Source: Pseudomonas sp. PH1b
GTDB lineage: Bacteria; Pseudomonadota; Gammaproteobacteria; Pseudomonadales; Pseudomonadaceae
Assembly: GCF_000633395.1 (NCBI RefSeq)
Contig: NZ_AYMU01000002.1
Span: 372,001-436,000 of the forward strand
Length of the DNA: 64,000 bases
Reading direction: 5' to 3'
A model generated the notes under the pieces. It made no database searches, was not told the origin of the DNA, and saw nothing but the letters and a program-made list of their open reading frames with translations. The position numbers and the translations under genes are program-made. This document shows, piece after piece, positions 7,926 through 16,195 of this stretch; position 1 is the first letter of the stretch; every line of letters starts with the position of its first letter.

Positions 7926-8483
7926 TTATTCGTCGCGCCCTTCCATCATGGTGCGTTTGAGCATCACGTACAGCGCCCCGGTGCCGCCATGCCTGGCCTG
8001 GCAGGAGGTGAAGCCCAGGACCTGGGGATGCTGGCGCAGCCAGGTGTTGACATGGCTCTTGATCATGGGGCGCTTGCCGTCCAGGCGTACTGCCTTGCCG
8101 TGGGTGACACGCACGCAGCGGATCTCGAACCGGGTGGCCTCGGCGAGGAACGCCCAGAGGGTTTCCCGGGCCTTCTCCACGGTCATGCCGTGCAGGTCGA
8201 GGCTGCCCTCGAAGGGGATCTGTCCGACCTTGAGCTTGCGCATCTGGCTTTCCTGGACCCCGTCGCGGGCCCACATCAGATCGTCTTCGGGCCCCACGTC
8301 GATGACGAACTGGTCGGACAGTCCATCCACGGTGGTGGTTTCAGTGCGCACAGTGGCGACCTGGCGCAGTTTGGCGATCTGCGCCCGGTCGGTCTTGGGT
8401 TTGCCTGTCTCGGCGCGATCGTGCTTGATCGGCTTGACGCCGCGGATCTCGTTCTTGAACAGGGAAAAATCGTCGTCTTGCAT
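7926..8483 (-). CDS. Smr/MutS2 C-terminal-domain protein (SmrB/YfcN-like)
   Basis: A 185-residue protein with a charged N-terminal region and a C-terminal Smr domain. Motifs are LDLHGMT (95-101), VTHGKA (126-131) and GGTGALYVMLK (166-176). The layout resembles E. coli SmrB, a ribosome-collision endonuclease that cleaves mRNA behind stalled ribosomes. Whether this protein has that job is inference from architecture. It lies 77 bases upstream of folE on the same strand and may be co-transcribed with it. Confidence 0.85.
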   Translation of the reverse strand: MQDDDFSLFKNEIRGVKPIKHDRAETGKPKTDRAQIAKLRQVATVRTETTTVDGLSDQFVIDVGPEDDLMWARDGVQESQMRKLKVGQIPFEGSLDLHGMTVEKARETLWAFLAEATRFEIRCVRVTHGKAVRLDGKRPMIKSHVNTWLRQHPQVLGFTSCQARHGGTGALYVMLKRTMMEGRDE

Positions 8484-8557
8484 GTCAGCCTCCGCGAAGG
8501 GCGGCTAGTTTACCGAACTCGGAAGGGCTTCAGGCGCGCAAATCGCGCCGGTGGCGA

Positions 8558-8893
8558 TCAGTCGTGCTTTTTCATCAGGTGCGGGGCCATGTTCAGAGCC
8601 AGGGGTTCACGCATGCGCCGCCGACAGCGACGCCACAGGCGCACCCCGACATACAGCAGGACCAGGCCAATCAGCAGGATCACCGCTGAGCCTGGGGCAC
8701 TGGCGTTGATTTCTCCCAGCGCTGGGGCTCGCCCCAACAGGCTCGCGGCCCCGGCCATTGCCAGCAGCACACCGAAGGCCGCGAGCAGTGCGGAAAATGC
8801 CGCCCCCAGGCGCAACCGCCAGTTTCGCGGGCTTTTGGGCCGCAATCGGCGTGCGTCAAAACCATCGGATATCTTCATTCCGACCTTCCTCAA
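8558..8893 (-). CDS. Small two-helix membrane protein, function unknown
   Basis: A 111-residue protein with a basic N-terminus and two hydrophobic segments (about 29-52 and 68-86) followed by an arginine-rich stretch (WRRCRRRMR) that should be cytoplasmic by the positive-inside rule. A second in-frame ATG (residue 6, MKISDGF) could be the real start. No catalytic motif. It resembles conserved Pseudomonas hypothetical proteins at this locus; I do not recognise a function. Confidence 0.65.
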   Translation of the reverse strand: MRKVGMKISDGFDARRLRPKSPRNWRLRLGAAFSALLAAFGVLLAMAGAASLLGRAPALGEINASAPGSAVILLIGLVLLYVGVRLWRRCRRRMREPLALNMAPHLMKKHD

Positions 8894-9007
8894 TGGGTAT
8901 CGGCCCTTCGACCGGAAGTTGACCGGGTGGTTCCTGAGGCTAAGGCAATTGCTGTACAGGCGAGGGGTTTATGGATGAGCGGCCCGCCAGCCGCTCACCT
9001 GGGCTGA

Positions 9008-9598
9008 TCAGATCAGGCTTGCGGTCTGGGCGAGGGTGGCGAAGTTGTCGGCCATGATCGCCATTTCGGTTTGCTGGACATGCTCGGCGCTGAGAATGCC
9101 GCCCTTGTAGGGCAGGTCGCGGGTGGCGCAGGCGTCTTCCACCAGGGTGCAGCGAAAGCCCAGGTTCTTCGCGGCGCGAACGGTGGTGCTGACACTGGAG
9201 TGGCTCATGAAACCGGCCACGATCAGGTCCAGGGAACCCAGGTCCTGCAGGCGTTTTTCCAGCTCGGTGCCGTGGAAGGCGCTGGGCAGCAACTTGCCAA
9301 TGATGGTTTCGTCACCCTGGGGCTCGACCCCGGGGATGAACTCACCGCGTTCGCCCTGGGGGTCGAACAGGCCGCCGACGGTGCCGAGGTGGCGCACATG
9401 CACGATGGGCCGCCCGGCTGCCCGGGCCGCGGCCAGCAGGCGCTGGATGTTGGCCACTGCCGCGTCCATGCCGGACAGGGCCAGTGGACCGCTGAGGTAC
9501 TCTTTCTGGGCGTCGATGATCACAAGGGTCGCGTGGCTCAAATTGGCCGCTGCGTAACCACGACCGCTGAGTTGAAACATCGTCTTTGGAACGGACAT
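9008..9598 (-). CDS. Isochorismatase-like cysteine-hydrolase family protein with Ser in place of the nucleophile Cys
   Basis: A 196-residue Rossmann-like hydrolase of the isochorismatase/nicotinamidase superfamily. The aspartate of VIIDAQ (Asp29) and lysine of IIGKLLPSAF (Lys102) of the usual Asp-Lys-Cys triad are present. The position normally occupied by the nucleophile in GFMxHxCVSTT reads GFMSHSSVSTT, giving Ser135 (codon AGT, one base from TGT). The enzyme may therefore be non-thiol, as in isochorismatase-type members, or inactive. Substrate unknown. Monocistronic, divergent from prmB. Confidence 0.8.
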   Translation of the reverse strand: MSVPKTMFQLSGRGYAAANLSHATLVIIDAQKEYLSGPLALSGMDAAVANIQRLLAAARAAGRPIVHVRHLGTVGGLFDPQGERGEFIPGVEPQGDETIIGKLLPSAFHGTELEKRLQDLGSLDLIVAGFMSHSSVSTTVRAAKNLGFRCTLVEDACATRDLPYKGGILSAEHVQQTEMAIMADNFATLAQTASLI

Positions 9599-9838
9599 TC
9601 TGGGGCTCCTGTGAGTGGGGCTTTTGCGACATTGTCCTCTGGCCGAGCGGTTCTGTGAATCGCTACTAACGTAAGGTGCGCCGTTATTGGCCTACAGGCT
9701 TGTCAAGTGGGGCAAGGTAGGGGAGTTGAAAGCTAAAAGCCAGTCAGCAGGACGATTGCGTGGTGCGGGGGTTTCATTCGTCGTCGGCAGGCGTTTTGGC
9801 TGTTAGAATTGCCGGTCGTTTTGTCAGGAGTCTGTCCC

Positions 9839-10747
9839 GTGATCACTTCCCGCCTTCGCACCTTGCGTGACCATATCCGCTGGGCCGTCAGCCGCTTTCA
9901 TGGGGAGGATCTGTTCTTCGGCCATGGTACCGACAATGCCTGGGACGAGGCCCGCCAACTGGTGCTCGGTGCCCTGCACCTGCCTTGGGAAATTGCCGAC
10001 AGCTATCTGGATTGCGCGTTGGAAGACGACGAGCTGGTCCATCTGCAGCATCTGCTCAAGCGTCGCATCAAGGAGCGTGTGCCCACCGCCTACCTGTTGG
10101 GCGAGGCGTGGTTCTGCGGTATGTCGTTCATTGTCGATGAGCGTGTGCTGATTCCCCGTTCGCCGATTGGCGAGCTGATCGAGAAACGCTTCGAACCGTG
10201 GTTGGCCAACGAACCGGCGCGGATTCTTGATCTGTGCACCGGCTCCGGCTGCATCGGCATTGCCTGTGCCTATGAGTTCCGCGATGCCGAAGTGGTGCTG
10301 GCGGACCTGTCCTTCGAGGCCCTGGAAGTGGCCAACCAGAACATCGAGCGCCACGGGGTCGATGAGCGAGTGTTCACCGTGCAGGGTGACGGCTTCGAAG
10401 GTTTGCCAGGGCAACGCTTCGACTTGATCGTGTCCAATCCGCCCTATGTCGATGCCGAAGATTTTGCCGACATGCCGGACGAATACCAGCACGAGCCGGA
10501 GCTGGGCCTGGCCTGTGGCGACGATGGCCTGAACCTGGTGCGGCGGATGCTGGCCGAAGCTGCCGATCACCTGACCGAGAAGGGCTTGATGATTGTCGAA
10601 GTGGGCAACAGCCAGGTGCATGTCGAGGCCCTGTACCCGGAAGTCGACTTTGCCTGGCTGGATTTCGAGCGTGGCGGCCACGGAGTGTTCATGCTGACCG
10701 CAGAGCAGTGCCGCGAGCATCAGGCGTTGTTCGCCTCGCGCGTCTGA
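9839..10747 (+). CDS. prmB: 50S ribosomal protein L3 N5-glutamine methyltransferase
   Basis: Methylates a glutamine side chain of ribosomal protein L3 using SAM. The GTG at 9839 is preferred because CAGGAG sits eight bases before it, giving 302 residues; a TTG at 9809 would give 312. SAM-binding [10 protein letters not shown] is at about 131-140, and the glutamine-methylase signature NPPYVD at 200-205 identifies the HemK/PrmB class. The RVLIPRSP block (102-109) and an N-terminal helical domain fit PrmB rather than PrmC. The gene stands alone on the plus strand. Confidence 0.9.
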   Translation: MITSRLRTLRDHIRWAVSRFHGEDLFFGHGTDNAWDEARQLVLGALHLPWEIADSYLDCALEDDELVHLQHLLKRRIKERVPTAYLLGEAWFCGMSFIVDERVLIPRSPIGELIEKRFEPWLANEPARILDLCTGSGCIGIACAYEFRDAEVVLADLSFEALEVANQNIERHGVDERVFTVQGDGFEGLPGQRFDLIVSNPPYVDAEDFADMPDEYQHEPELGLACGDDGLNLVRRMLAEAADHLTEKGLMIVEVGNSQVHVEALYPEVDFAWLDFERGGHGVFMLTAEQCREHQALFASRV

Positions 10748-10756
10748 AGAGCTACG

Positions 10757-10775
10757 GGCCCGCGCAATGCGGGCC
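10757..10775 (+). terminator. GC hairpin after prmB
   Basis: Seven-base perfect stem GGCCCGC/GCGGGCC with loop GCAAT, nine bases past the prmB stop. It lacks a T run, so intrinsic termination is uncertain. Confidence 0.4.
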
Positions 10776-10797
10776 TTGAACCGCCAGGGCGCATGCC

Positions 10798-11589
10798 TTA
10801 GCGGTGAGTGGCAATCCAGATCAGCAGCCCGGCCTGGAACACGGCAAAGGCCACCAGGCAGGTGATGGTGAAGCGCAAGCCGGTGTCTTCACGCTTGTAC
10901 TTGGTTACTTTTTCTTCCTGCTTGCGCAGTTTGACTTCCAGTTCTTCGAGGTTCTGTTCGGCCTGCTGGAGCATCTGCGCTGCTTCCAGTATCTCCACGA
11001 ACTGCAGCTTCTCGGTGTTCCACTGGCTCAGCAGGTCGCCTACCTGGACCTCCTTGACACTGCCTTTGAGGTGCTGTGCGTCGGCGTAGACAACGTCAAA
11101 ACCCTGGGTGCGCAGCACGTGATCACGGCGCAGGCGGGTGTCTTCGTTGAGGGCATCCTTGTTGGCGAGCTCGAAGCCGTCCACCCGGTAGTGGGGCCAT
11201 TTTCTTTGCGCCCACTGTGCGCCCTGGGCCAGCAGGAAACGGCCGATGCCACGGTTCAGGGGTTCGACCTGCAGGCCGCTTTCGGGAGTGAAATGCACCC
11301 GGCGAGTGTCGTGCTCGACCCACACATCCAGGTGGTTCTGCTCTTTGCGTACCCGCTGGCCGGGCAGGCTGATGGTCAGGCGCAGCAGGCTGTGCTCCTT
11401 GCTGCTGCGTTCGGCATAGCCGAATTCGACAAAGCGCAGGGGGCGTCCGCCGGTGGCGCGATCAGTCTGCAGGGGCGCCAGGCGGAGCATCTTGTGGTGT
11501 TCGGCCTGGACGTCCGCCCAAGGCAGTACGGCCGCTTCCGGGGTGGCGGCGTCCTGCTCTGTAGCGGGTGAATTCGGGGTATCAGTCAT
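10798..11589 (-). CDS. Uncharacterised protein: GNAT-like region, coiled coil and C-terminal membrane anchor
   Basis: A 263-residue protein I cannot name. Visible parts: a polar N-terminus; a middle region resembling a GNAT fold, with NRGIGRFLLAQGAQWAQ (about 114-130) looking like the acetyl-CoA pyrophosphate loop and LRTQGFDVVYA (about 163-173) like the C-terminal GNAT strand; a heptad-rich coiled coil from about 195 to 237; and one transmembrane helix at about 244-259 with only a few residues after it, a tail-anchor topology. The catalytic domain would be cytoplasmic. It sits between prmB and an alpha/beta hydrolase, a neighbourhood conserved with P. aeruginosa (recalled). Confidence 0.7.
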   Translation of the reverse strand: MTDTPNSPATEQDAATPEAAVLPWADVQAEHHKMLRLAPLQTDRATGGRPLRFVEFGYAERSSKEHSLLRLTISLPGQRVRKEQNHLDVWVEHDTRRVHFTPESGLQVEPLNRGIGRFLLAQGAQWAQRKWPHYRVDGFELANKDALNEDTRLRRDHVLRTQGFDVVYADAQHLKGSVKEVQVGDLLSQWNTEKLQFVEILEAAQMLQQAEQNLEELEVKLRKQEEKVTKYKREDTGLRFTITCLVAFAVFQAGLLIWIATHR

Positions 11590-11632
11590 AACGGCGAGAT
11601 CCTGTCCAATCGCTGCGCGCCGACAGCAATCG

Positions 11633-11665
11633 AACGGCCGGCAAAGGCTTATCGGCCGTTTTTTT
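11633..11665 (+). terminator. Plus-strand intrinsic terminator between two minus-strand genes
   Basis: AACGGCCG/CGGCCGTT stem (11633-11640 with 11653-11660), 12-base loop and an uninterrupted T run to 11665. The T run orients it for rightward transcription, yet both flanking genes run leftward. It may stop antisense transcription. Confidence 0.55.
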
Positions 11666-11688
11666 CAGGACTGGAGGGTGAAAACAGC

Positions 11689-12645
11689 CTAACGGGTGTG
11701 AAGTCCGTCAATAAAACTGATGATTGCGCTGCCCAGTTCCGCCGCCAGGGGCAATTGCGGGTCCTTGTAGGACGCCAGTTGGCGCTTGAGGTCGTTGGGC
11801 ACGATGCGCATCACATGGTTCATGCCGTCGATCAGGGTCAGCCGGGCGTCCGGCTTGGCGGCCTTGAGCACTTTGGCGTCGTCCACGCTGACCTGGATGT
11901 CATTGCTGCCCTGGATGATCAGCGCGGGCATTTTCAAGCGGGCAAAGGCTGCCGCCGGGTCTTCACGGAACAGGGTGATCAGGTAGGGCTGCACGCTGGG
12001 GCGGAAGATCACCTGCAGCGCCGGCGGCACGTCGGTATCGACCTGGCCGGCCTTCAGGCTGTCCAGCAGCTCGTTGCTGCGCACCATCAGCGCTGGAGGC
12101 AGGCGGTAACTCAGTTGCTGGCGCAGCACCTGGTCCACCGGGCGGGCGGTGCCGGAGATGGAGATCACCCCGGCGGCATCCAGTTGCGGTGCGGCGAGGC
12201 TGGCGATCAGCGCGCCCTCACTGTGACCCAGTACGATCAACCGGCCCAGGCGCGGGTCGTCCTTGAGCTTTTTGCCCCAGGCCACCGCGTCGGCGACATA
12301 GGCGTCCAGGGTCAGGTTGCGTTCATCCGGGGTTGCCGCGAGGCTGGCCGCCACGCCGCGCTTGTCATAGCGCACGCTGGCGATATTGTGCCTGGCCAGC
12401 ACCCAGGCCAGGCGCTTGAGGCTGTCATTGCGCCCGCCGTCGGGATTGTTGCCGTCGCGATCGGTGGGGCCGGAACCGGAAATGATCAGTACCACCGGCA
12501 CGGGCTGCTCGGATTTGGGCAGCAGCATCGAGCCGTACAGTTCACCGTGGCCGGTATCCAGGCTCACGGGACGTTGCAGGACGGTCGCATGGACCAGGCC
12601 GGTGAACAGGGAAAGGCTCAAGAGAAGAACTCGCAGCATCATCAC
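11689..12645 (-). CDS. Exported alpha/beta hydrolase
   Basis: A 318-residue alpha/beta-hydrolase with a signal peptide (about 1-20, cleavage near VHA-TVLQ), so probably periplasmic. The nucleophile elbow GHSEG is at 140-144, with the likely acid in IIQGSNDIQ and the base His in GMNHVMR. The oxyanion region ISGSGPTDRDGN is near 55-66. The substrate is not predictable; peptidase, esterase or lipase activity is possible. Divergent from aroC with 140 bases between the starts. Confidence 0.85.
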   Translation of the reverse strand: MMMLRVLLLSLSLFTGLVHATVLQRPVSLDTGHGELYGSMLLPKSEQPVPVVLIISGSGPTDRDGNNPDGGRNDSLKRLAWVLARHNIASVRYDKRGVAASLAATPDERNLTLDAYVADAVAWGKKLKDDPRLGRLIVLGHSEGALIASLAAPQLDAAGVISISGTARPVDQVLRQQLSYRLPPALMVRSNELLDSLKAGQVDTDVPPALQVIFRPSVQPYLITLFREDPAAAFARLKMPALIIQGSNDIQVSVDDAKVLKAAKPDARLTLIDGMNHVMRIVPNDLKRQLASYKDPQLPLAAELGSAIISFIDGLHTR

Positions 12646-12785
12646 GCCATCATGAATAAAAGGTGCCGGTTGGACTCAGGCAGGGGCAGAAGGTTCGAGG
12701 ATGAACTAGTTGGGTAGCCTGCGTATACTGGCGCACGCGTTAATCCAGATAGAGTTATTTCGGCTGATTTCACGGAGCACCCTGC

Positions 12786-13877
12786 ATGTCCGGCAATACC
12801 TACGGCAAGCTGTTCACTGTCACCACCGCGGGCGAAAGCCATGGGCCGGCGTTGGTCGCCATTGTCGACGGCTGCCCGCCGGGCCTCGAGCTGTCCCTGG
12901 AAGACCTGCAGCGTGACCTGGACCGGCGCAAGCCCGGCACCAGCCGTCACACCACCCAGCGCCAGGAGCCCGATGAAGTCGAGATCCTTTCCGGGGTGTT
13001 CGAAGGCAAGACCACGGGCTGCTCCATCGGCCTGCTGATTCGCAATACCGACCAGAAGTCCAAGGACTACTCGGCGATCAAGGACCTGTTTCGCCCGGCC
13101 CACGCCGATTACACCTACCACCACAAGTACGGCATTCGTGATTACCGCGGTGGCGGTCGCAGCTCGGCGCGGGAGACTGCCATGCGCGTGGCGGCCGGGG
13201 CCATCGCCAAGAAATACCTGGCCAGCCAAGGCATCGTGGTTCGTGGCTACATGAGCCAGCTGGGGCCGATCGAGATTCCCTTCAAGACCTGGGACTCGGT
13301 GGAAGACAACGCCTTCTTCAGCCCTGATCCGGACAAGGTGCCGGAGCTGGAAGCCTACATGGACCAGTTGCGCCGGGATCAGGATTCGGTGGGCGCGAAG
13401 ATCACCGTGGTTGCCGAAGGCGTGATGCCAGGCCTGGGCGAGCCGATCTTCGACCGCCTGGATGCCGAGCTGGCCCATGCATTGATGAGTATCAACGCGG
13501 TCAAGGGCGTGGAGATCGGCGCCGGTTTCGCCAGTGTCGCTCAGCGCGGCACCGAGCACCGTGACGAGCTGACCCCGCAAGGTTTCCTCAGCAACAATGC
13601 CGGCGGCATCCTGGGTGGCATTTCCTCGGGGCAGCCGATTGTCGCCCACCTGGCACTCAAACCGACCTCCAGCATCACCACCCCGGGTCGCTCCATCGAC
13701 ATCGACGGCAACCCGGTGGACGTGATCACCAAGGGCCGCCACGACCCGTGCGTGGGCATTCGTGCCACCCCGATCGCCGAAGCCATGATGGCCATTGTGC
13801 TGATGGATCACCTGCTGCGTCATCGCGGCCAGAACGCCGACGTGCGCGTCAGCACGCCGGTGCTGGGCCAGTTGTAA
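12786..13877 (+). CDS. aroC: Chorismate synthase
   Basis: Converts 5-enolpyruvylshikimate-3-phosphate to chorismate with reduced FMN, the last shikimate step. The 363-residue protein is full length. It carries the N-terminal signature [20 protein letters not shown], the central [13 protein letters not shown] block and the C-terminal RHDPCVGIR region. Its substrate is made by the AroA half of the fusion gene 45 kb away in this window. The ATG follows a GGAG site (12774). A TATACT sequence at 12724 may be its -10. Confidence 0.97.
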   Translation: MSGNTYGKLFTVTTAGESHGPALVAIVDGCPPGLELSLEDLQRDLDRRKPGTSRHTTQRQEPDEVEILSGVFEGKTTGCSIGLLIRNTDQKSKDYSAIKDLFRPAHADYTYHHKYGIRDYRGGGRSSARETAMRVAAGAIAKKYLASQGIVVRGYMSQLGPIEIPFKTWDSVEDNAFFSPDPDKVPELEAYMDQLRRDQDSVGAKITVVAEGVMPGLGEPIFDRLDAELAHALMSINAVKGVEIGAGFASVAQRGTEHRDELTPQGFLSNNAGGILGGISSGQPIVAHLALKPTSSITTPGRSIDIDGNPVDVITKGRHDPCVGIRATPIAEAMMAIVLMDHLLRHRGQNADVRVSTPVLGQL

Positions 13878-13905
13878 TGGCGGTCCTGCCAGTCGCCACG
13901 GTCTG

Positions 13906-15060
13906 ATGGCCGTGGCGGCGCTTCCTTATTGGCGGCTCTCGAGTTTCTATCTGTTCTATTTCGCGCTGCTGGGGTCGACCGCGCCGTTTCTGGCGCTGTA
14001 TTTCGATCACCTGGGGTTTTCCAGCGCGCGGATTGGCGAGCTGGTGGCGATTCCCATGCTCATGCGGTGCGTGGCGCCCAACCTCTGGGGCTGGCTCGGT
14101 GACTACAGCGGCCGGCGTCTGGCCATCGTGCGCTTTGGCGCGGTCTGCACGCTGCTCTGCTTCTCCCTGATCTTTGTCAGCAAGAGCTACGCCTGGCTGG
14201 CCATGGTCATGGCCCTGCATGCGTTTTTCTGGCACGCGGTGCTGCCGCAGTTCGAGGTCATCACCCTGGCACACTTGCAGGGGCAAACCTCGCGCTACAG
14301 TCAGATCCGTCTCTGGGGATCCATCGGCTTCATTCTGACGGTGGTGGCCCTGGGGCGCCTGTTCGAATGGCTGAGCCTGGATATCTATCCGGTGGCGCTG
14401 GTGGTGATCATGGGCGGCATCGTGGTCAGCAGCCTGTGGGTGCCCAATGCCCAGCCTTCGACCCAGGGCGTGCGACTGTCCGCAGAGGGATTCCTCGAAC
14501 AGTTGCGTGCGCCCGGCGTACTGGCGTTCTACCTGTGCGTGGCGCTGATGCAGATGAGCCACGGTCCGTATTACACCTTCCTGACCCTGCACCTGGAACG
14601 CCTGGGTTATACCCGCGGCCTGATCGGCATGCTCTGGGCCCTGGGGGTGGTGGCCGAGGTGCTGATGTTCCTGGCCATGAGCCGGATCCTCGCGCGGTTT
14701 TCCGTGCGCCGGGTGTTGCTGGCGAGTTTCCTGCTGGCGGCGTTGCGCTGGTTGCTGCTGGGCAGCCTGGCGGAGTTGCTCTGGGTGTTGCTGCTGGCCC
14801 AGGTGCTGCACGCGGCAACCTTTGGCAGTTTTCACGCTGCCGCCATTCATTTCGTACAGCGCAGCTTTGGCGCTCGCCAGCAGGGCCAGGGCCAGGCGCT
14901 GTATGCGGCCCTGGCCGGTACCGGCGGCGCCTTGGGGGCGTTGTACGCCGGTTACAGCTGGAATGCCCTGGGCGCCACATTGACCTTTAGTATTGCCAGC
15001 GTCGCAGCGCTGGCAGCAGCCGTTATCATTGCCACGCGCATGGGGGAGACGAGGCCATGA
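13906..15060 (+). CDS. MFS transporter (HcaT/phenylpropionate-permease-like subfamily)
   Basis: A 384-residue inner-membrane protein with about 12 hydrophobic segments. The start LSSFYLFYFALLGSTAPFLAL and the GWLGDYSGRR loop between helices 2 and 3 (an MFS A-type motif) resemble the MFS_1_like/HcaT family. The substrate is unknown. It follows aroC by 28 bases and is probably co-transcribed; the same aroC-MFS pairing occurs in other pseudomonads. Its stop codon overlaps a following ATG by four bases, which opens a 32-codon frame that I do not consider a real gene. Confidence 0.85.
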   Translation: MAVAALPYWRLSSFYLFYFALLGSTAPFLALYFDHLGFSSARIGELVAIPMLMRCVAPNLWGWLGDYSGRRLAIVRFGAVCTLLCFSLIFVSKSYAWLAMVMALHAFFWHAVLPQFEVITLAHLQGQTSRYSQIRLWGSIGFILTVVALGRLFEWLSLDIYPVALVVIMGGIVVSSLWVPNAQPSTQGVRLSAEGFLEQLRAPGVLAFYLCVALMQMSHGPYYTFLTLHLERLGYTRGLIGMLWALGVVAEVLMFLAMSRILARFSVRRVLLASFLLAALRWLLLGSLAELLWVLLLAQVLHAATFGSFHAAAIHFVQRSFGARQQGQGQALYAALAGTGGALGALYAGYSWNALGATLTFSIASVAALAAAVIIATRMGETRP

Positions 15061-15234
15061 GTCAGGGCATCAACCGCTTGCCGCGCCGCTCAGCGTCGCT
15101 GCGCCTGGTACGGCCTGGCGTCCCCCCAACCATTTTCACGGCTTGCTTCGCTTGAAGCAGCCATTGCCTGATGCCCGGTATTGCCTGAGGGGGCCAAAAA
15201 CCCCGGGGCGACGCTGAACCGAGGAGTTGCCGTC
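15061..15234. other. Short gap where mtnB would be expected
   Basis: Between the MFS gene and mtnD there are only about 175 bases. Overlapping the MFS stop is an ATGA opening a 32-codon frame (15057-15155) with no recognisable family. In P. aeruginosa (recalled) mtnB lies here, immediately upstream of mtnD. No part of the roughly 200-residue class II aldolase-type MtnB can be read in any frame, so the gene is absent rather than merely frameshifted. Confidence 0.5.
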
Positions 15235-15780
15235 ATGAGCAGCCTGTCTGTCTACCACGTATCCAGCCCCGACCTGCCAAACAAGGTCTTGACCCATTTC
15301 GAGGATATTGCCGCGACCCTGGCTGAACAGGGCATCCACTTTGATCGCTGGCAAGCCACAACCCGGGTCGAGCCCGGCGCCAGTGAGCAAGAGGTGATCG
15401 GCGCCTATCAGGAGCAGATCGACCGGCTGATGACCGAGCGCGGCTATGTCTCGGTCGACGTGGTCAGCCTTGATGGCAACCATCCGGACAAGGATGAGCT
15501 GCGCGCCCGGTTTCTCGATGAACACCGCCACGCGCAGGACGAGGTACGGCTCTTCGTCGCCGGTCGTGGCCTGTTCTCCCTGCATATCGATGATTACGTG
15601 TACGCAGTGCTGTGTGAGAGAAATGACCTGATTTCCCTGCCTGCAGGCACCGCTCACTGGTTCGACAGCGGAGAGAACCCGTATCTGGTCGCCATCCGCC
15701 TGTTCAATAATCCCCAGGGCTGGGTCGCCAGCCCCACCGGCGACGATATTGCCAGCCAGTTTCCACGACTGGATGACTGA
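15235..15780 (+). CDS. mtnD: Acireductone dioxygenase
   Basis: Oxidises 1,2-dihydroxy-3-keto-5-methylthiopentene to the 2-oxo acid precursor of methionine (Fe form) in the methionine salvage pathway. ATG 15235 with GAGGAG nine bases upstream gives 181 residues. The cupin metal site is complete: His97, His99 and Glu103 in EHRHAQDEV and His141 in GTAHWFD. The gene is an orphan: neither mtnB upstream nor mtnC downstream is present, although mtnA occurs at 50.6 kb. Either the pathway is completed by genes elsewhere or by other enzymes, or it is broken. Confidence 0.93.
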   Translation: MSSLSVYHVSSPDLPNKVLTHFEDIAATLAEQGIHFDRWQATTRVEPGASEQEVIGAYQEQIDRLMTERGYVSVDVVSLDGNHPDKDELRARFLDEHRHAQDEVRLFVAGRGLFSLHIDDYVYAVLCERNDLISLPAGTAHWFDSGENPYLVAIRLFNNPQGWVASPTGDDIASQFPRLDD

Positions 15781-15863
15781 GCAAGCGCCGACCGCCTGAG
15801 GGCTGGCGCTAGGGGCGATGAGTGCGGGGGCTTGGCGGGAATTCAGCGGTCCCTAACGCAGTC

Positions 15864-15894
15864 GGGCCGGACCAACGCAAGGTTGGTCCGGCCC
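15864..15894. terminator. Strong hairpin between convergent mtnD and the DUF3509 gene
   Basis: Thirteen-base perfect stem GGGCCGGACCAAC/GTTGGTCCGGCCC with loop GCAAG. No T run on either side, so it may act as an RNA 3'-end stabiliser or a weak bidirectional terminator. Confidence 0.5.
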
Positions 15895-15916
15895 GGACAG
15901 CTGACCTCGGAGCGCC

Positions 15917-16195
15917 TTATGCGCTGTGATAGGTCGGCAGGGCAAAGCGGTTCTGGCTTTGCAGCATGGAGATCTGGGGCAATTCGCTGGCCTGTTCCGC
16001 CAGGTCACGACGAATTGCGCTGATGACCCAGGACAACTGGTCTGCAGCATGCAGTTGGGCGTAGGAAATCGAACGCTTGAACTGTTTGCCCTCGCTGTTG
16101 CGCAGCGTGAGCAGGATGCCGCCATCGGGACGGGCTTGGGTGATCACTTCGAAGTTGGAGAACAGGGATGAAAATTTTTCTTGGATCAGGCTCAT
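15917..16195 (-). CDS. DUF3509 domain-containing protein
   Basis: A 92-residue cytoplasmic protein starting MSLIQEKFSS at the ATG of 16195, preceded by ACGGAG. The open frame extends to 16291 but that part is low-complexity promoter DNA. The sequence NFEVITQARPDGGILLTL followed by RSISYAQL is typical of the Pseudomonas-restricted DUF3509 family, which has no known function. An AT-rich block (16262-16315) upstream probably contains its promoter. Confidence 0.85.
   Translation of the reverse strand: MSLIQEKFSSLFSNFEVITQARPDGGILLTLRNSEGKQFKRSISYAQLHAADQLSWVISAIRRDLAEQASELPQISMLQSQNRFALPTYHSA

Noticed and set aside
12642..13823. A 393-codon open frame antisense to aroC
   Set aside because: aroC is unmistakable on the plus strand; the antisense translation is low complexity with no domain.
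15057..15155. A 32-codon frame overlapping the MFS stop by ATGA
   Set aside because: The overlap mimics translational coupling, but the peptide has no family, is arginine-rich and ends without structure. It is listed only as part of the gap before mtnD.
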